Shown here in pieces: positions 1 through 7,193 of a stretch of DNA of 12,762 bases; positions within the stretch are counted from its first letter, which is position 1; each line of letters begins with the position of its first letter. The notes below the pieces were generated by a model, which was not told the origin of the DNA, did no database searches, and was given only the letters and a program-made list of their open reading frames with translations. This DNA is from an uncultured Dermabacteraceae bacterium. GTDB taxonomy: Bacteria > Actinomycetota > Actinomycetes > Actinomycetales > Dermabacteraceae. The stretch is taken from assembly GCA_943913905.1 (NCBI GenBank), contig CALTZZ010000066.1, forward strand, positions 1 through 12,762, in the 5' to 3' direction. The position numbers and the translations under genes are program-made.

Positions 1-939
1 GCGGACTTCGGCAATGCCGACGTCGAGTTCCTCCTCATGCCCGGCCAGAAGGTGTGCGCCTTCGCCTGAAATTACGACTCCTTGCGGCATGGTGAATGCG
101 GCGGCTGTGCCCGCGAAGCGTCCCACGAGGCGCGCGGCGCGGGTGAGGTCGCGTTCTGTGAGGGTGCTGGGCTGCGTGAAGTTGGGCCAGTCGGGGCCGA
201 GTATCGGGTCGGTGATGGTGCCGAATCCCGTGTTTTCGTCGGTAATAACCCGGTGGTTAATAACGAGCGCGAACCCGGTTCCCACGCCCACCGTGATCAC
301 GATGAACCGTTCGTTTTCGCGGCCGATCCCGAACCAGTTTTCGGCTTCGGCGAGGGCAGTGAGGTCGTGCGTGAGCACCACGGGAAGGCCCGTCGCGTCT
401 TCGAGGCGCTCGGCGGCGGGCACGTTGTCCCAGTGGAGGAAGGGGGCGTGGCGCACGGTTCGAGCGTCGTCTATTTGCCCGCCGATACTCAGGCCGACGG
501 CTGCCACCCTCGAGTTTGGGCTGGACTCCTGGAGTTCGCGTTCCATTTCTTGAACGAGGTCTGCGACCTGCGGCAGGAGCACGCTTGGGGTTGTGTCTGT
601 GACGGGCAGGGTTCGCGAGGTGCGGACGTTCAATCGGGCGTCCGTCGCTATAGCCACCACCCATTCGTGAGTGATGGAGACGCCAATGAGGCTGTAGGCG
701 TCGAGGGCAACGTCGAGGGGGATGGAGGGGCGCCCGAATTCGGCTGCCCGTGGTTCGCCTTCCACGATGAGGTTCGCATTGAGGAGGGGAGCCGTGACGC
801 GGGTCAGTGATGCCGGGGATAGGCCCACCCGTTCCGCGAGCTCCGCGCGGGGTGCCGGGCCGTAGCGCAGCACCTCAAGGTATACGCGGCGCGCCGACTC
901 TGGCAGTGCGCCCCACGCGGGAAATTCGGATGGGTTCAC
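1..939 (-). CDS. ROK-family transcriptional regulator (C-terminus beyond left edge)
   Basis: A reading frame open for 313 codons runs from GTG at 939 off the left edge. Residues 17-60 form a MarR-like winged helix-turn-helix (LAERVGLSPASLTRV is the recognition part). The rest matches the ROK fold: IGGQID near 152-157, HD at 191-192 where ROK kinases have ND, NWFGIG at 201-206, and VGVGTGFA at 217-224. The first phosphate-binding motif is lost (GVSITHEW where kinases have DIGGT), and the stretch after GFGTITD carries no GH or Cys-rich zinc motif, so I infer a sugar-sensing regulator without kinase activity. The start is supported by the winged helix beginning soon after it; a -10-like CATAGT at 946-951 lies six bases before the GTG, which suggests a leaderless mRNA. 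It is divergent from the GntR gene. It may control the nearby sugar operon, but no operator shows this. Family call is firm; ligand unknown. Confidence 0.85.
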   Translation of the reverse strand, partial: MNPSEFPAWGALPESARRVYLEVLRYGPAPRAELAERVGLSPASLTRVTAPLLNANLIVEGEPRAAEFGRPSIPLDVALDAYSLIGVSITHEWVVAIATDARLNVRTSRTLPVTDTTPSVLLPQVADLVQEMERELQESSPNSRVAAVGLSIGGQIDDARTVRHAPFLHWDNVPAAERLEDATGLPVVLTHDLTALAEAENWFGIGRENERFIVITVGVGTGFALVINHRVITDENTGFGTITDPILGPDWPNFTQPSTLTERDLTRAARLVGRFAGTAAAFTMPQGVVISGEGAHLLAGHEEELDVGIAEVR

Positions 940-1084
940 ACCCCCACTATGCCAGCCTCCGGCGCCGCGGGCGGCAGTAATTCGAAGTTCTTCCTACCGA
1001 GGCCCGGTCGCGAGTGTGAGTTCCTCAATGCCTGAGCGTTTAGATTCGCTCCGCGTACTGGCTTGGATGCAACATGTATACATC
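940..1084. promoter_or_regulatory. Divergent ROK/GntR promoter region with GntR-type operator
   Basis: This gap separates two divergent regulator genes. It contains a perfect 10-bp palindrome, ATGTATACAT, at 1074-1083, directly before the preferred ATG of the GntR gene. Palindromes centred on GTATAC are common operators for FadR/FCD-type GntR proteins, so negative autoregulation is the simple reading. Possible -10 elements are CATAGT at 946-951 (leftward, for the ROK gene) and TAGATT at 1041-1046 (rightward); no good -35 hexamer is seen for either. An AT-rich partial palindrome around TTCGAA (981-986) is also present. The operator is inferred from its symmetry and position. Confidence 0.45.
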
Positions 1085-1741
1085 ATGGATGTTTCCTCGA
1101 ATGATTCATCGGGATCCGCTCCCGGTCGCGTCTACGCCTTCCTCAAAACCCGCATCATCACCGGCGAAGTTCCCGGTGGAGACATGCTCAGTGAAGGGGA
1201 GATCGCTCGCCTCGCCGGCGTGAGCCGAACCCCGGTGCGCGAAGCTCTCATGCGGCTCCAGGCCGAAGGGTACGTGCGCATTTACCCCAAGCGTGGCGTC
1301 ATGGTGCAACCCGTAGCAGACGGCGAAATCCGCCATGTTTACGACGCCCGGCACCTCCTCGAAACACACGCGTTCCACGCCGTCGCGGCCCTTCCCGCCG
1401 AAGCCCGAACCGCAGCCCTCGAACCTGCTCGCGCTCACCTTGCCGAACAGGACGCAGCCATCGCCGCGGGAGACCTCGTTCAATACGCGAGGACCGACGC
1501 ACTATTCCACGGGACTCTCATTGCGGCCGCAGGAAACCCGATCCTCACCGACTTCTTCACGTCAGTCCGCGAACGCCAAGAACGCCTGACCCACCTCTCC
1601 GTGAGCCGAAATCTCGAGCGGGCACGCGCTTTCAACACCGAACACCACCGCATGCTCGAACACTTAGATAACGGGAACACAGAAGCCGCTATCGCACTCC
1701 TATCCGCCCACCTCACTCTCTCGAAGGACATGCTCGCGTGA
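1085..1741 (+). CDS. GntR-family (FCD) transcriptional regulator
   Basis: This is a DNA-binding regulator of 218 residues from the preferred ATG. The N-terminal winged helix-turn-helix (about 15-75) carries the family signature LSEGEIARLAGVSRTPVREA. The C-terminal FCD domain (about 84-212) has the expected metal/ligand residues: Asp138 and His142 in DALFH, His187 in TEHHRM, and His209 near the end. FCD domains usually sense small organic acids or their metal complexes. In-frame starts also exist at 1016 (GTG), 1028 and 1067; none has a convincing Shine-Dalgarno. The 1085 start gives the usual short lead into the helix-turn-helix and places the palindrome 1074-1083 just upstream. The stop overlaps the start of the MFS gene (GTGA), so the two are translationally coupled and the regulator most likely controls that transporter. 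Ligand unknown. Confidence 0.88.
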   Translation: MDVSSNDSSGSAPGRVYAFLKTRIITGEVPGGDMLSEGEIARLAGVSRTPVREALMRLQAEGYVRIYPKRGVMVQPVADGEIRHVYDARHLLETHAFHAVAALPAEARTAALEPARAHLAEQDAAIAAGDLVQYARTDALFHGTLIAAAGNPILTDFFTSVRERQERLTHLSVSRNLERARAFNTEHHRMLEHLDNGNTEAAIALLSAHLTLSKDMLA

Positions 1742-3033
1742 ACACGGCACACACAGCCGAACTACCGCTCCCCACAACTTCATACGCTCCGGCGCGGCCC
1801 GTACCAGCAGCCGTCGGCCCCCGCGACTGGATCCCGGTCGCAGCCTCGATCATCGCGATTGCCTGGGGCGGCAACGAATTCACACCCCTCTTGGTGATGT
1901 ATCGGGACGTCTCCCACTTCTCTGACGTGGTGGTCGACGGACTACTGGGTGCCTACGTGCTCGGGATCGTGCCCGCGCTGCTCGTATGCGGCCCTCTTTC
2001 CGACGTCTACGGACGGCGCGCGGTGCTTCTCCCGGCCGCACCACTCAGTTTCATTGGCAGCCTGCTGCTTGCACTCGGTGAAGCATCGCCCATGGTGATC
2101 GGCATTGGTCGGATCCTCTGCGGCCTAGCGCTCGGCATGGCAATGGCAGTGGGAACAGCCTGGATCAAGGAGCTCTCCGACGCCGCCGGGGCCGATCACG
2201 CCTCGGGCGCACGCCGAGCAGGACTATCGCTGACCATCGGCTTCCTCCTCGGAGCGGCTGTTGCCGCGTGCCTCGCGCAATTTGCCCCCTGGCCCACACA
2301 CTCATCGTACGCCCTCCACATGCTGCTCACCCTCATCACCGGTGTGTGGCTCGTATGTGCTCCCGAAACACGCACCCCCGACCAGCTACCCGCCGAAGCG
2401 GAACCGGCATCGGGCATTGCCGCACTCGCCCAAAAACTCATGGTTCCCGCCGCTGCCCACAAGCGGTTCATCCGGGTCGTCGTTCCCGTGGCGCCATGGA
2501 TCTTCGGCGCATGCGGCACCGCGTACGCCGTCCTTCCCGCGCTCCTTCACGACCACGCCGGGCAATGGCCCATCTTCTTCGCGGGGATCATGACCGTGGT
2601 TACCCTCGCCAGCGGGGTGGGAATCCAGGTCATCGGTTCGTGGGTCGATACCCATCGAAGCGCACGTGCATCCGTGATCGCGGTGGGGATCATCGCGGTC
2701 GGCGTCGGCCTATCGGCTCGGGCAGCCACCGACGGAAACCTCACCATCGGCGTGTGCGCCGCATGCATCCTCGGCTGCGGGTACGGCCTCGCGCTCGTTG
2801 CCGGGCTCAGCGAAGTCCAGCGTATCGCCGGGCCGGATGACCTTGCCGGACTCACGGCGGTCTTCTACTCCATCGCCTACCTGGGGTTCTTCGTCCCGAT
2901 GATCCTCGCCGCGCTCAGCACCTGGATCAGCTACCCAGTGATGCTCACCGCGGGGGCCGTGCTCGCCGTCGTCACCCTCGCCGAGGTGGCCACCGCCTGG
3001 AAAGCGCACCTTCCCGGCGCGCAACAGCTCTAA
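1738..3033 (+). CDS. MFS transporter, probable drug/metabolite exporter
   Basis: This is a 431-residue major facilitator superfamily protein of the inner membrane, with hydrophobic segments consistent with 12 helices (for example 31-45, 66-84, 96-115, 119-145, 163-182, 192-207, then six more after a central loop at about 210-245). The MFS motif A is clear after helix 2: GPLSDVYGRR at 85-94. The first helix carries AWGGNEFTPLL (42-52). The GTG start overlaps the GntR stop by four bases, so the pair forms one transcription unit. MFS genes coupled to a GntR regulator are often exporters of a toxic compound or carriers of the regulator's ligand; the sequence does not reveal the substrate. Its stop lies one base from the stop of the convergent dehydrogenase gene, leaving no room for a terminator between them. 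Confidence 0.9.
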   Translation: MNTAHTAELPLPTTSYAPARPVPAAVGPRDWIPVAASIIAIAWGGNEFTPLLVMYRDVSHFSDVVVDGLLGAYVLGIVPALLVCGPLSDVYGRRAVLLPAAPLSFIGSLLLALGEASPMVIGIGRILCGLALGMAMAVGTAWIKELSDAAGADHASGARRAGLSLTIGFLLGAAVAACLAQFAPWPTHSSYALHMLLTLITGVWLVCAPETRTPDQLPAEAEPASGIAALAQKLMVPAAAHKRFIRVVVPVAPWIFGACGTAYAVLPALLHDHAGQWPIFFAGIMTVVTLASGVGIQVIGSWVDTHRSARASVIAVGIIAVGVGLSARAATDGNLTIGVCAACILGCGYGLALVAGLSEVQRIAGPDDLAGLTAVFYSIAYLGFFVPMILAALSTWISYPVMLTAGAVLAVVTLAEVATAWKAHLPGAQQL

Positions 3034-3034
3034 C

Positions 3035-3814
3035 TCACCGCCGCTTGTGGCCGGTCGCGCGGAACAGTGCGAGGAACGGGCCGGGCACGGCGCGGGCGAT
3101 GGGCTGGAAGAGTCCCCAGCGCCAGGGTGCATGGGTGTCTTTGTTGGGGCGCTGGTCGAGGGCGCGAGCCGTCGCTTCGGCCACCTGTGCGGGAGACATG
3201 GTGCCCACGAGTAGTTCGACCTTCGGTACGCGTGACACGGAGTTCGGGTTTGCCTTGAAGTACTCGGAATGCACGCGGGTGGGCGTCAAGGAGCCCACGT
3301 TGATGCCGGTTCCGTGAAGGTCCTGGCGTAACGCTTCGGTGAACCCTCGGACCGCGTACCGTGCGGCGGCGTAGCCGACAGCGCCGGGCCACGCGATCTG
3401 CGCCACAGGGGAGTTGATCTGGAAGATCGTTCCGGAGCCGCGCCGTAGCATCGGTTCGATGAACCCCCGTGTTACGTCGAATGCAGCGAAGTAGGGGAGC
3501 GCCATCTGTTCGCGTGCTTCGTCTGGCGAGGTTTCGTCGATCGAGATGAAGCGTCCGGAACCGGCGTTGTTGATGACGACGTCGGGGGTGCCGTGCTCGG
3601 TGAGGATCCGCGCGCACACTTCGGCTGTCGCGGACGGGTCCGAAAGGTCCACGGCGTAATAGTTCGCCCCGGTGTCTTCGGCTAATGCCCGAAGGCGTTC
3701 TTCGCGTCTGGCAAGGAGTATGAGGCGGGATCCGTCGGCCCCCAGGTGGCGGGCGAGCGCCTCGCCGATTCCCGAAGAGGCGCCCGTGATGACGATGAGT
3801 TTCGCGGCAGTCAT
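3035..3814 (-). CDS. SDR-family oxidoreductase with YxxxR active site
   Basis: This is a classical-length (259 residues) short-chain dehydrogenase/reductase. The Rossmann cofactor motif TGASSGIG is at 10-17, NNAG at 82-85, and the catalytic Ser135 lies 13 residues before the catalytic Tyr148, which is normal spacing. Arg36-Arg37 after the second strand (LLARRE) suggests NADP(H) preference. The unusual point is the active-site lysine: the sequence reads Tyr148-Ala-Ala-Ala-Arg152, so Lys is replaced by Arg. The C-terminus is Pro/Arg-rich and basic. I chose the ATG at 3814 because it leads directly into the first beta strand; in-frame starts at 3820 (GTG) and 3850 are possible. It is divergent from the sugar-binding lipoprotein and shares its promoter region. 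Substrate unknown; loss of typical activity is possible. Confidence 0.88.
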   Translation of the reverse strand: MTAAKLIVITGASSGIGEALARHLGADGSRLILLARREERLRALAEDTGANYYAVDLSDPSATAEVCARILTEHGTPDVVINNAGSGRFISIDETSPDEAREQMALPYFAAFDVTRGFIEPMLRRGSGTIFQINSPVAQIAWPGAVGYAAARYAVRGFTEALRQDLHGTGINVGSLTPTRVHSEYFKANPNSVSRVPKVELLVGTMSPAQVAEATARALDQRPNKDTHAPWRWGLFQPIARAVPGPFLALFRATGHKRR

Positions 3815-3839
3815 GGTCACCAGGATACGGGCCGGGCCC

Positions 3840-3880
3840 TTGACACCCACTTAGTTTCGGAGCAAAAATAAGGGGGTCAA
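3840..3880. promoter_or_regulatory. Divergent promoter with inverted repeat before sugar operon
   Basis: A perfect -35 box TTGACA lies at 3840-3845 on the plus strand, with an A/T-rich -10-like AAAAAT at 3864-3869 (18-bp spacer), well placed for the binding-protein gene starting at 3925. The same stretch contains an inverted repeat: TTGACACCC at 3840-3848 and GGGGGTCAA at 3872-3880 (8 of 9 positions pair, 23-bp spacer). The right arm read on the minus strand gives TTGACC, a possible -35 for the dehydrogenase gene, although its -10 is poor. The symmetric arms could be half-sites for a dimeric regulator. The plus promoter is likely; the operator role is inference. Confidence 0.5.
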
Positions 3881-3924
3881 TCACTCCACCGCGGTCAGTG
3901 AAGACCCACCCCCGAGGAGACACA

Positions 3925-5184
3925 ATGGCGACTCCCTCTCGCCGCGACTTCATGCTGGGCCTGTCTGCGCTCGCCGGACTCGGCGCCACCAGCACACTCG
4001 CAGGCTGCTCCAACTCCGCCTCAGGCACCACCGGCCTGGAATACTTCCAGTTCAAATCCGAAGCTATCGACCTCTTCGGAAAAATCTGCGAAGAATTCAA
4101 CGCAGCCACACCCGGCACCGTCGTTCGCCAAAACTTTCAGGCAGACAACGTCACCGCCCTCCGCGTCCGCCTCGTCAAAGAGTCGATGCCAGACATCATC
4201 TCCATCAACGGCGACTACTCCTTCGGCTCCATCGCCCGCTCCGGAGTGTTCTACGACTTCGCCAAGAGCGGCATCCTCAACAACGTTCAAGAATCCATTG
4301 CCGGAATCCTCCCCACGCTCGGCGCGGGCGAAGAAGGCCAGGTCAACGGGGTCCCGCTCGCCACCAACGGCTCCGGAATCATCTACAACAAAGACCTCTT
4401 CGAAGAACACGGCATCACCCCACCCACCACCTGGGACGAACTCATTGGTGTTGCCGAAACCTTCCAATCCAAGAACATTGACCCGTTCTACTGGGGCTTC
4501 AAAGAAAACTGGGCCGCCGCACCCATGTTCTCGTCCATCTCCGGCGGATTCCTCCCAGACGTCGCCGCTTGGTACGAGAAACGACTCAACGGAGAGGTCG
4601 GATTCGAAGAACTCCGCCCCGTCCTCGAAAAAATGACCCAGATCGCCAAGATGGGCAACACCAACAAATACGAAGTGGGCTACAACGAAGGCAACCAAGG
4701 CTTCGCCCAAGGCAAGGCAGCCATGTACATCCACGGCACATACGCGATCCCCGCGATCCGCTCCTACAACCCCGACATCAACCTCGGAACCTTCGCCACC
4801 CCCGCCGATGACGCCGCCGACACCCGAGTCGTCTCCGGCGTGGACGTAGCACTCACCATGGGCAACGAACCCGAACACGAAGACGAAGCACTCGCCTTCA
4901 TCTCGTACCTCATGGAAGAAAAGAACATGCTCGCGTACTGCAAGGAGCAGGTCGCTTACCCCACGCTCAACGGCACGAAACCAGAGGACCCCGCGCTCCA
5001 AGGGCTCCAGGAATACTTCGAGTCCGACCGCCTCGCGACCTACTCGGACCACAAGTTCCCGCAGGGCGTCAACTTCAACAACTACCTGCAGCAGTTCACG
5101 ATCGACCACAACGTTGACGGCTTCATCGCCACCCTCGACGAACAGTGGGACAAAGTTACCGCCCGCATGGCAGATACGCAGTAG
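3925..5184 (+). CDS. Carbohydrate ABC transporter substrate-binding lipoprotein (CUT1)
   Basis: This is the extracellular sugar-binding component of the import system, 419 residues. The N-terminus has a twin-arginine signal (SRRDFML at 5-11), a hydrophobic stretch, and a lipobox LAGC with Cys28, so it is predicted to be Tat-exported and lipid-anchored to the outer face of the membrane. The remainder resembles family-1 extracellular solute-binding proteins: GTVVRQNF near the start of lobe 1, NGVPLATNGSGIIYNKDLFEEHG, TWDELIGVAETF, and an aromatic-rich PFYWGFKENW segment typical of sugar contacts. The ATG at 3925 is preferred over the upstream in-frame GTG (3898) because GAGGAGA sits four bases before it. 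It is the first gene of the operon, with only ten bases before the first permease. The exact sugar is not readable; the linked glucosidase suggests isomaltose-type alpha-glucosides. Confidence 0.92.
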   Translation: MATPSRRDFMLGLSALAGLGATSTLAGCSNSASGTTGLEYFQFKSEAIDLFGKICEEFNAATPGTVVRQNFQADNVTALRVRLVKESMPDIISINGDYSFGSIARSGVFYDFAKSGILNNVQESIAGILPTLGAGEEGQVNGVPLATNGSGIIYNKDLFEEHGITPPTTWDELIGVAETFQSKNIDPFYWGFKENWAAAPMFSSISGGFLPDVAAWYEKRLNGEVGFEELRPVLEKMTQIAKMGNTNKYEVGYNEGNQGFAQGKAAMYIHGTYAIPAIRSYNPDINLGTFATPADDAADTRVVSGVDVALTMGNEPEHEDEALAFISYLMEEKNMLAYCKEQVAYPTLNGTKPEDPALQGLQEYFESDRLATYSDHKFPQGVNFNNYLQQFTIDHNVDGFIATLDEQWDKVTARMADTQ

Positions 5185-5194
5185 GAGAGCCGAC

Positions 5195-6166
5195 GTGTCA
5201 ACATCAATTCAGCAACCGTCGGCCTCCGCCCCGAGCGGCGGGCACGGCAGGCGAAGGGCCGACGTTGGCCGAACCGCCACCGCGCGGAAACCCCAGGGCG
5301 GCAAACTCGGAAAGCTCGACCCGGCGCACGTGATCATGGTGATCCCCGCGATCATCCTGTTCGTTGCACTGCTCGTGTGGCCCCTGCTCCAAGGCATCTT
5401 CTACACGTTCACGAACTACCAGGGCTACGGCGACTGGGACTTCGTGGGCTTCAAGAACTACTTGTACCTGTTCCAAGACTCAGTGATCTGGGAATCGTAC
5501 GGATTCACGTTCCTCTACGCGATCTGCGCAACGCTCGCCACGAACGTGATCGCACTCTTCCTCGCAGTCATGCTGAACTCGAAGATCCTGGGAAAGAACC
5601 TGTTCAGAGGCGTGTTCTTCCTGCCATACATGCTGCCCGTGCTGATCGTCTCCTACATCTTCAACTACCTGTTCACGAACAACATTCCGGTGCTCGGGCA
5701 ATGGCTCGGATGGGAATGGCTCAGCACCTCGCTCCTCGCCAACGAATCACTCGCCTGGCTCGCCATCGTGTTCGTGGGCGTGTGGCAAGGCATCGCCTTC
5801 GCCACCATCATCTACATCGCCGGCCTCCAAACCGTGCCGGAAGAAGTGTACGAAGCCGCCTCGATCGACGGCGCGACGCCCTGGCGCCAATTCTGGGCGA
5901 TCACGTTCCCGCTGATCTTCCCGTTCTTCACCATCAACGTGATCCTCACGTTCAAGAACAGCCTCGGTGTATTCGACCAGGTCGTGGCACTCACCGAAGG
6001 CGGCCCCGGCACCGCCACACAATCCATCAGCTACCTGATCTTCAAGAATGGGTTCCAAGGCGGCGAATTCGCGTACCAAACCGCGAACGGCGTCATCTAC
6101 TTCATCATCCTGCTGGTGCTGTCCTTCGCTCAGCTGCGATTCCTGCAGTCGAAGGAGGCTAAGTGA
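5195..6166 (+). CDS. Sugar ABC transporter permease, MalF-like (CUT1)
   Basis: This is an integral membrane permease of 323 residues with about six transmembrane helices and a hydrophilic, Arg/Gly/Pro-rich N-terminal tail (1-43). The cytoplasmic EAA loop that docks the ATPase is clear: Glu220-Ala-Ala-Ser-Ile-Asp-Gly, followed by TFPL at 237-240. The segment FFLPYMLPVLIVSYIFNYLF and the end motif LTEGGPGTATQS are typical of the MalF/LacF-type subunit. The GTG at 5195 is chosen because AGGAGAG overlaps the preceding stop at 5183-5189; a longer in-frame ATG at 5114 would lie deep inside the binding-protein gene. The stop overlaps the start of the second permease (TGATG), indicating coupling and 1:1 stoichiometry in a heterodimer. 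Confidence 0.93.
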   Translation: MSTSIQQPSASAPSGGHGRRRADVGRTATARKPQGGKLGKLDPAHVIMVIPAIILFVALLVWPLLQGIFYTFTNYQGYGDWDFVGFKNYLYLFQDSVIWESYGFTFLYAICATLATNVIALFLAVMLNSKILGKNLFRGVFFLPYMLPVLIVSYIFNYLFTNNIPVLGQWLGWEWLSTSLLANESLAWLAIVFVGVWQGIAFATIIYIAGLQTVPEEVYEAASIDGATPWRQFWAITFPLIFPFFTINVILTFKNSLGVFDQVVALTEGGPGTATQSISYLIFKNGFQGGEFAYQTANGVIYFIILLVLSFAQLRFLQSKEAK

Positions 6167-7134
6167 TGAGCACCCAATCCATTCCCGCAGCAGGACCAGA
6201 AAACCCGTCGCAGCCCGGCACACCCACGCCCAACAGCGATGGAAAGACCGCGGACACTGGCACCCCGGACGGCGTCGGCCCCCGCAGCAACAACCGCCCG
6301 CTCAAGCCACGCCGCCGCAGCGTCTGCATCAACTGGTGGGCCACAGCCCTCCTCACAGTCCTGTCGCTCACGATCCTCGTGCCGCTCTACTTCGCGATCG
6401 TGACCGCCTTCAAAACCACGCCCGAACTCGCCGAATCCGGTTTCGGGCTCCCGCAACAGTGGAACCTCGACAACTTCGTGGAAGCCTGGCGCCTCACCGA
6501 ATTCCCGAAGCGCCTCATGACCTCCGCGATCATCACCGTGGGCGCCGTGATTGCCACGCTCCTCACGAACTCGATGGTGGCGTACGCGATCTCCCGCAAC
6601 CTTCACCGCAAGAGCTTCCAGGTGCTCTACTACTTCTTCGTGGCGGCGCTCTTCGTGCCGTTCCCCATCATCATGCTGCCGGTCGTGAAACAGACCGCCG
6701 CGCTCGGAATCGACAACGAAGCAGGCCTCATCCTCCTGTACACCGTGTACGGGCTGGCACTAAACATCCTGCTCTACGTCAACTTCCTCAAATCGATGCC
6801 GGAAGAACTCGAAGAATCAGCGAAGCTCGACGGCGCTTCCACGTGGGCCGTGTTCTGGAAGATCGTGTTCCCGCTGCTCGGCCCCATGAACGCAACCGTC
6901 GGCATTTTGACGTGCCTGTGGGCGTGGAACGACTTCATGCTCCCGCTCGTCATCCTCTCTGACCCCGACTCGCAAACGCTCCCGCTCGCGCAGTATGTGT
7001 TCCAGGGCCAGTTCAACACCAACTATCCGGTGAGCTTCGCCAGCTACCTCATGGCGATCGCCCCAATGCTGCTCGTGTACGTGTTCGCTCAACGTTGGAT
7101 CATTTCCGGCGTGATGCGAGGATCAGCAAAGTAG
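6166..7134 (+). CDS. Sugar ABC transporter permease, MalG-like (CUT1)
   Basis: This is the second permease subunit, 322 residues, with a Pro/Gly/Thr-rich cytoplasmic tail (1-52) and about six membrane helices. The EAA-type loop reads PEELEESAKLDGAS (212-225) followed by IVFPL, and WAWNDFMLPLV (252-262) is the hallmark of MalG-type subunits. The ATG at 6166 overlaps the previous stop; the Shine-Dalgarno GAAGGAGG lies at 6151-6158 with good spacing. An alternative GTG three bases earlier is less likely. It pairs with the upstream permease to form the channel. No ATP-binding subunit is encoded in the operon, which is common in actinobacteria, where one MsiK-type ATPase can serve several CUT1 importers. 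I infer this arrangement here. Confidence 0.93.
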   Translation: MSTQSIPAAGPENPSQPGTPTPNSDGKTADTGTPDGVGPRSNNRPLKPRRRSVCINWWATALLTVLSLTILVPLYFAIVTAFKTTPELAESGFGLPQQWNLDNFVEAWRLTEFPKRLMTSAIITVGAVIATLLTNSMVAYAISRNLHRKSFQVLYYFFVAALFVPFPIIMLPVVKQTAALGIDNEAGLILLYTVYGLALNILLYVNFLKSMPEELEESAKLDGASTWAVFWKIVFPLLGPMNATVGILTCLWAWNDFMLPLVILSDPDSQTLPLAQYVFQGQFNTNYPVSFASYLMAIAPMLLVYVFAQRWIISGVMRGSAK

Positions 7135-7193
7135 CGCACACAGAAACACCCGCCCGTTTTCACCCCTCCCGCCCCCTTCCGAGAGGACCCGTC

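Noticed and set aside
82..810. Long plus-strand open frame of 242 codons
   Set aside because: It lies opposite the ROK gene, whose frame carries clear family motifs; composition and lack of any recognisable domain mark it as a GC-rich shadow.
3030..4118. Minus-strand open frame of 362 codons over the dehydrogenase and the start of the binding-protein gene
   Set aside because: It overlaps two genes with firm family motifs in other frames and is Arg/Pro/His-rich nonsense typical of a shadow.
4021..5109. Minus-strand open frame of 362 codons
   Set aside because: It is the antisense shadow of the sugar-binding lipoprotein; Val/Glu/Gly-rich with no domain.
6048..6962. Plus-strand open frame of 304 codons over the second permease
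   Set aside because: The permease frame has the EAA loop and membrane helices; this one is Arg/His/Pro-rich and hydrophilic.
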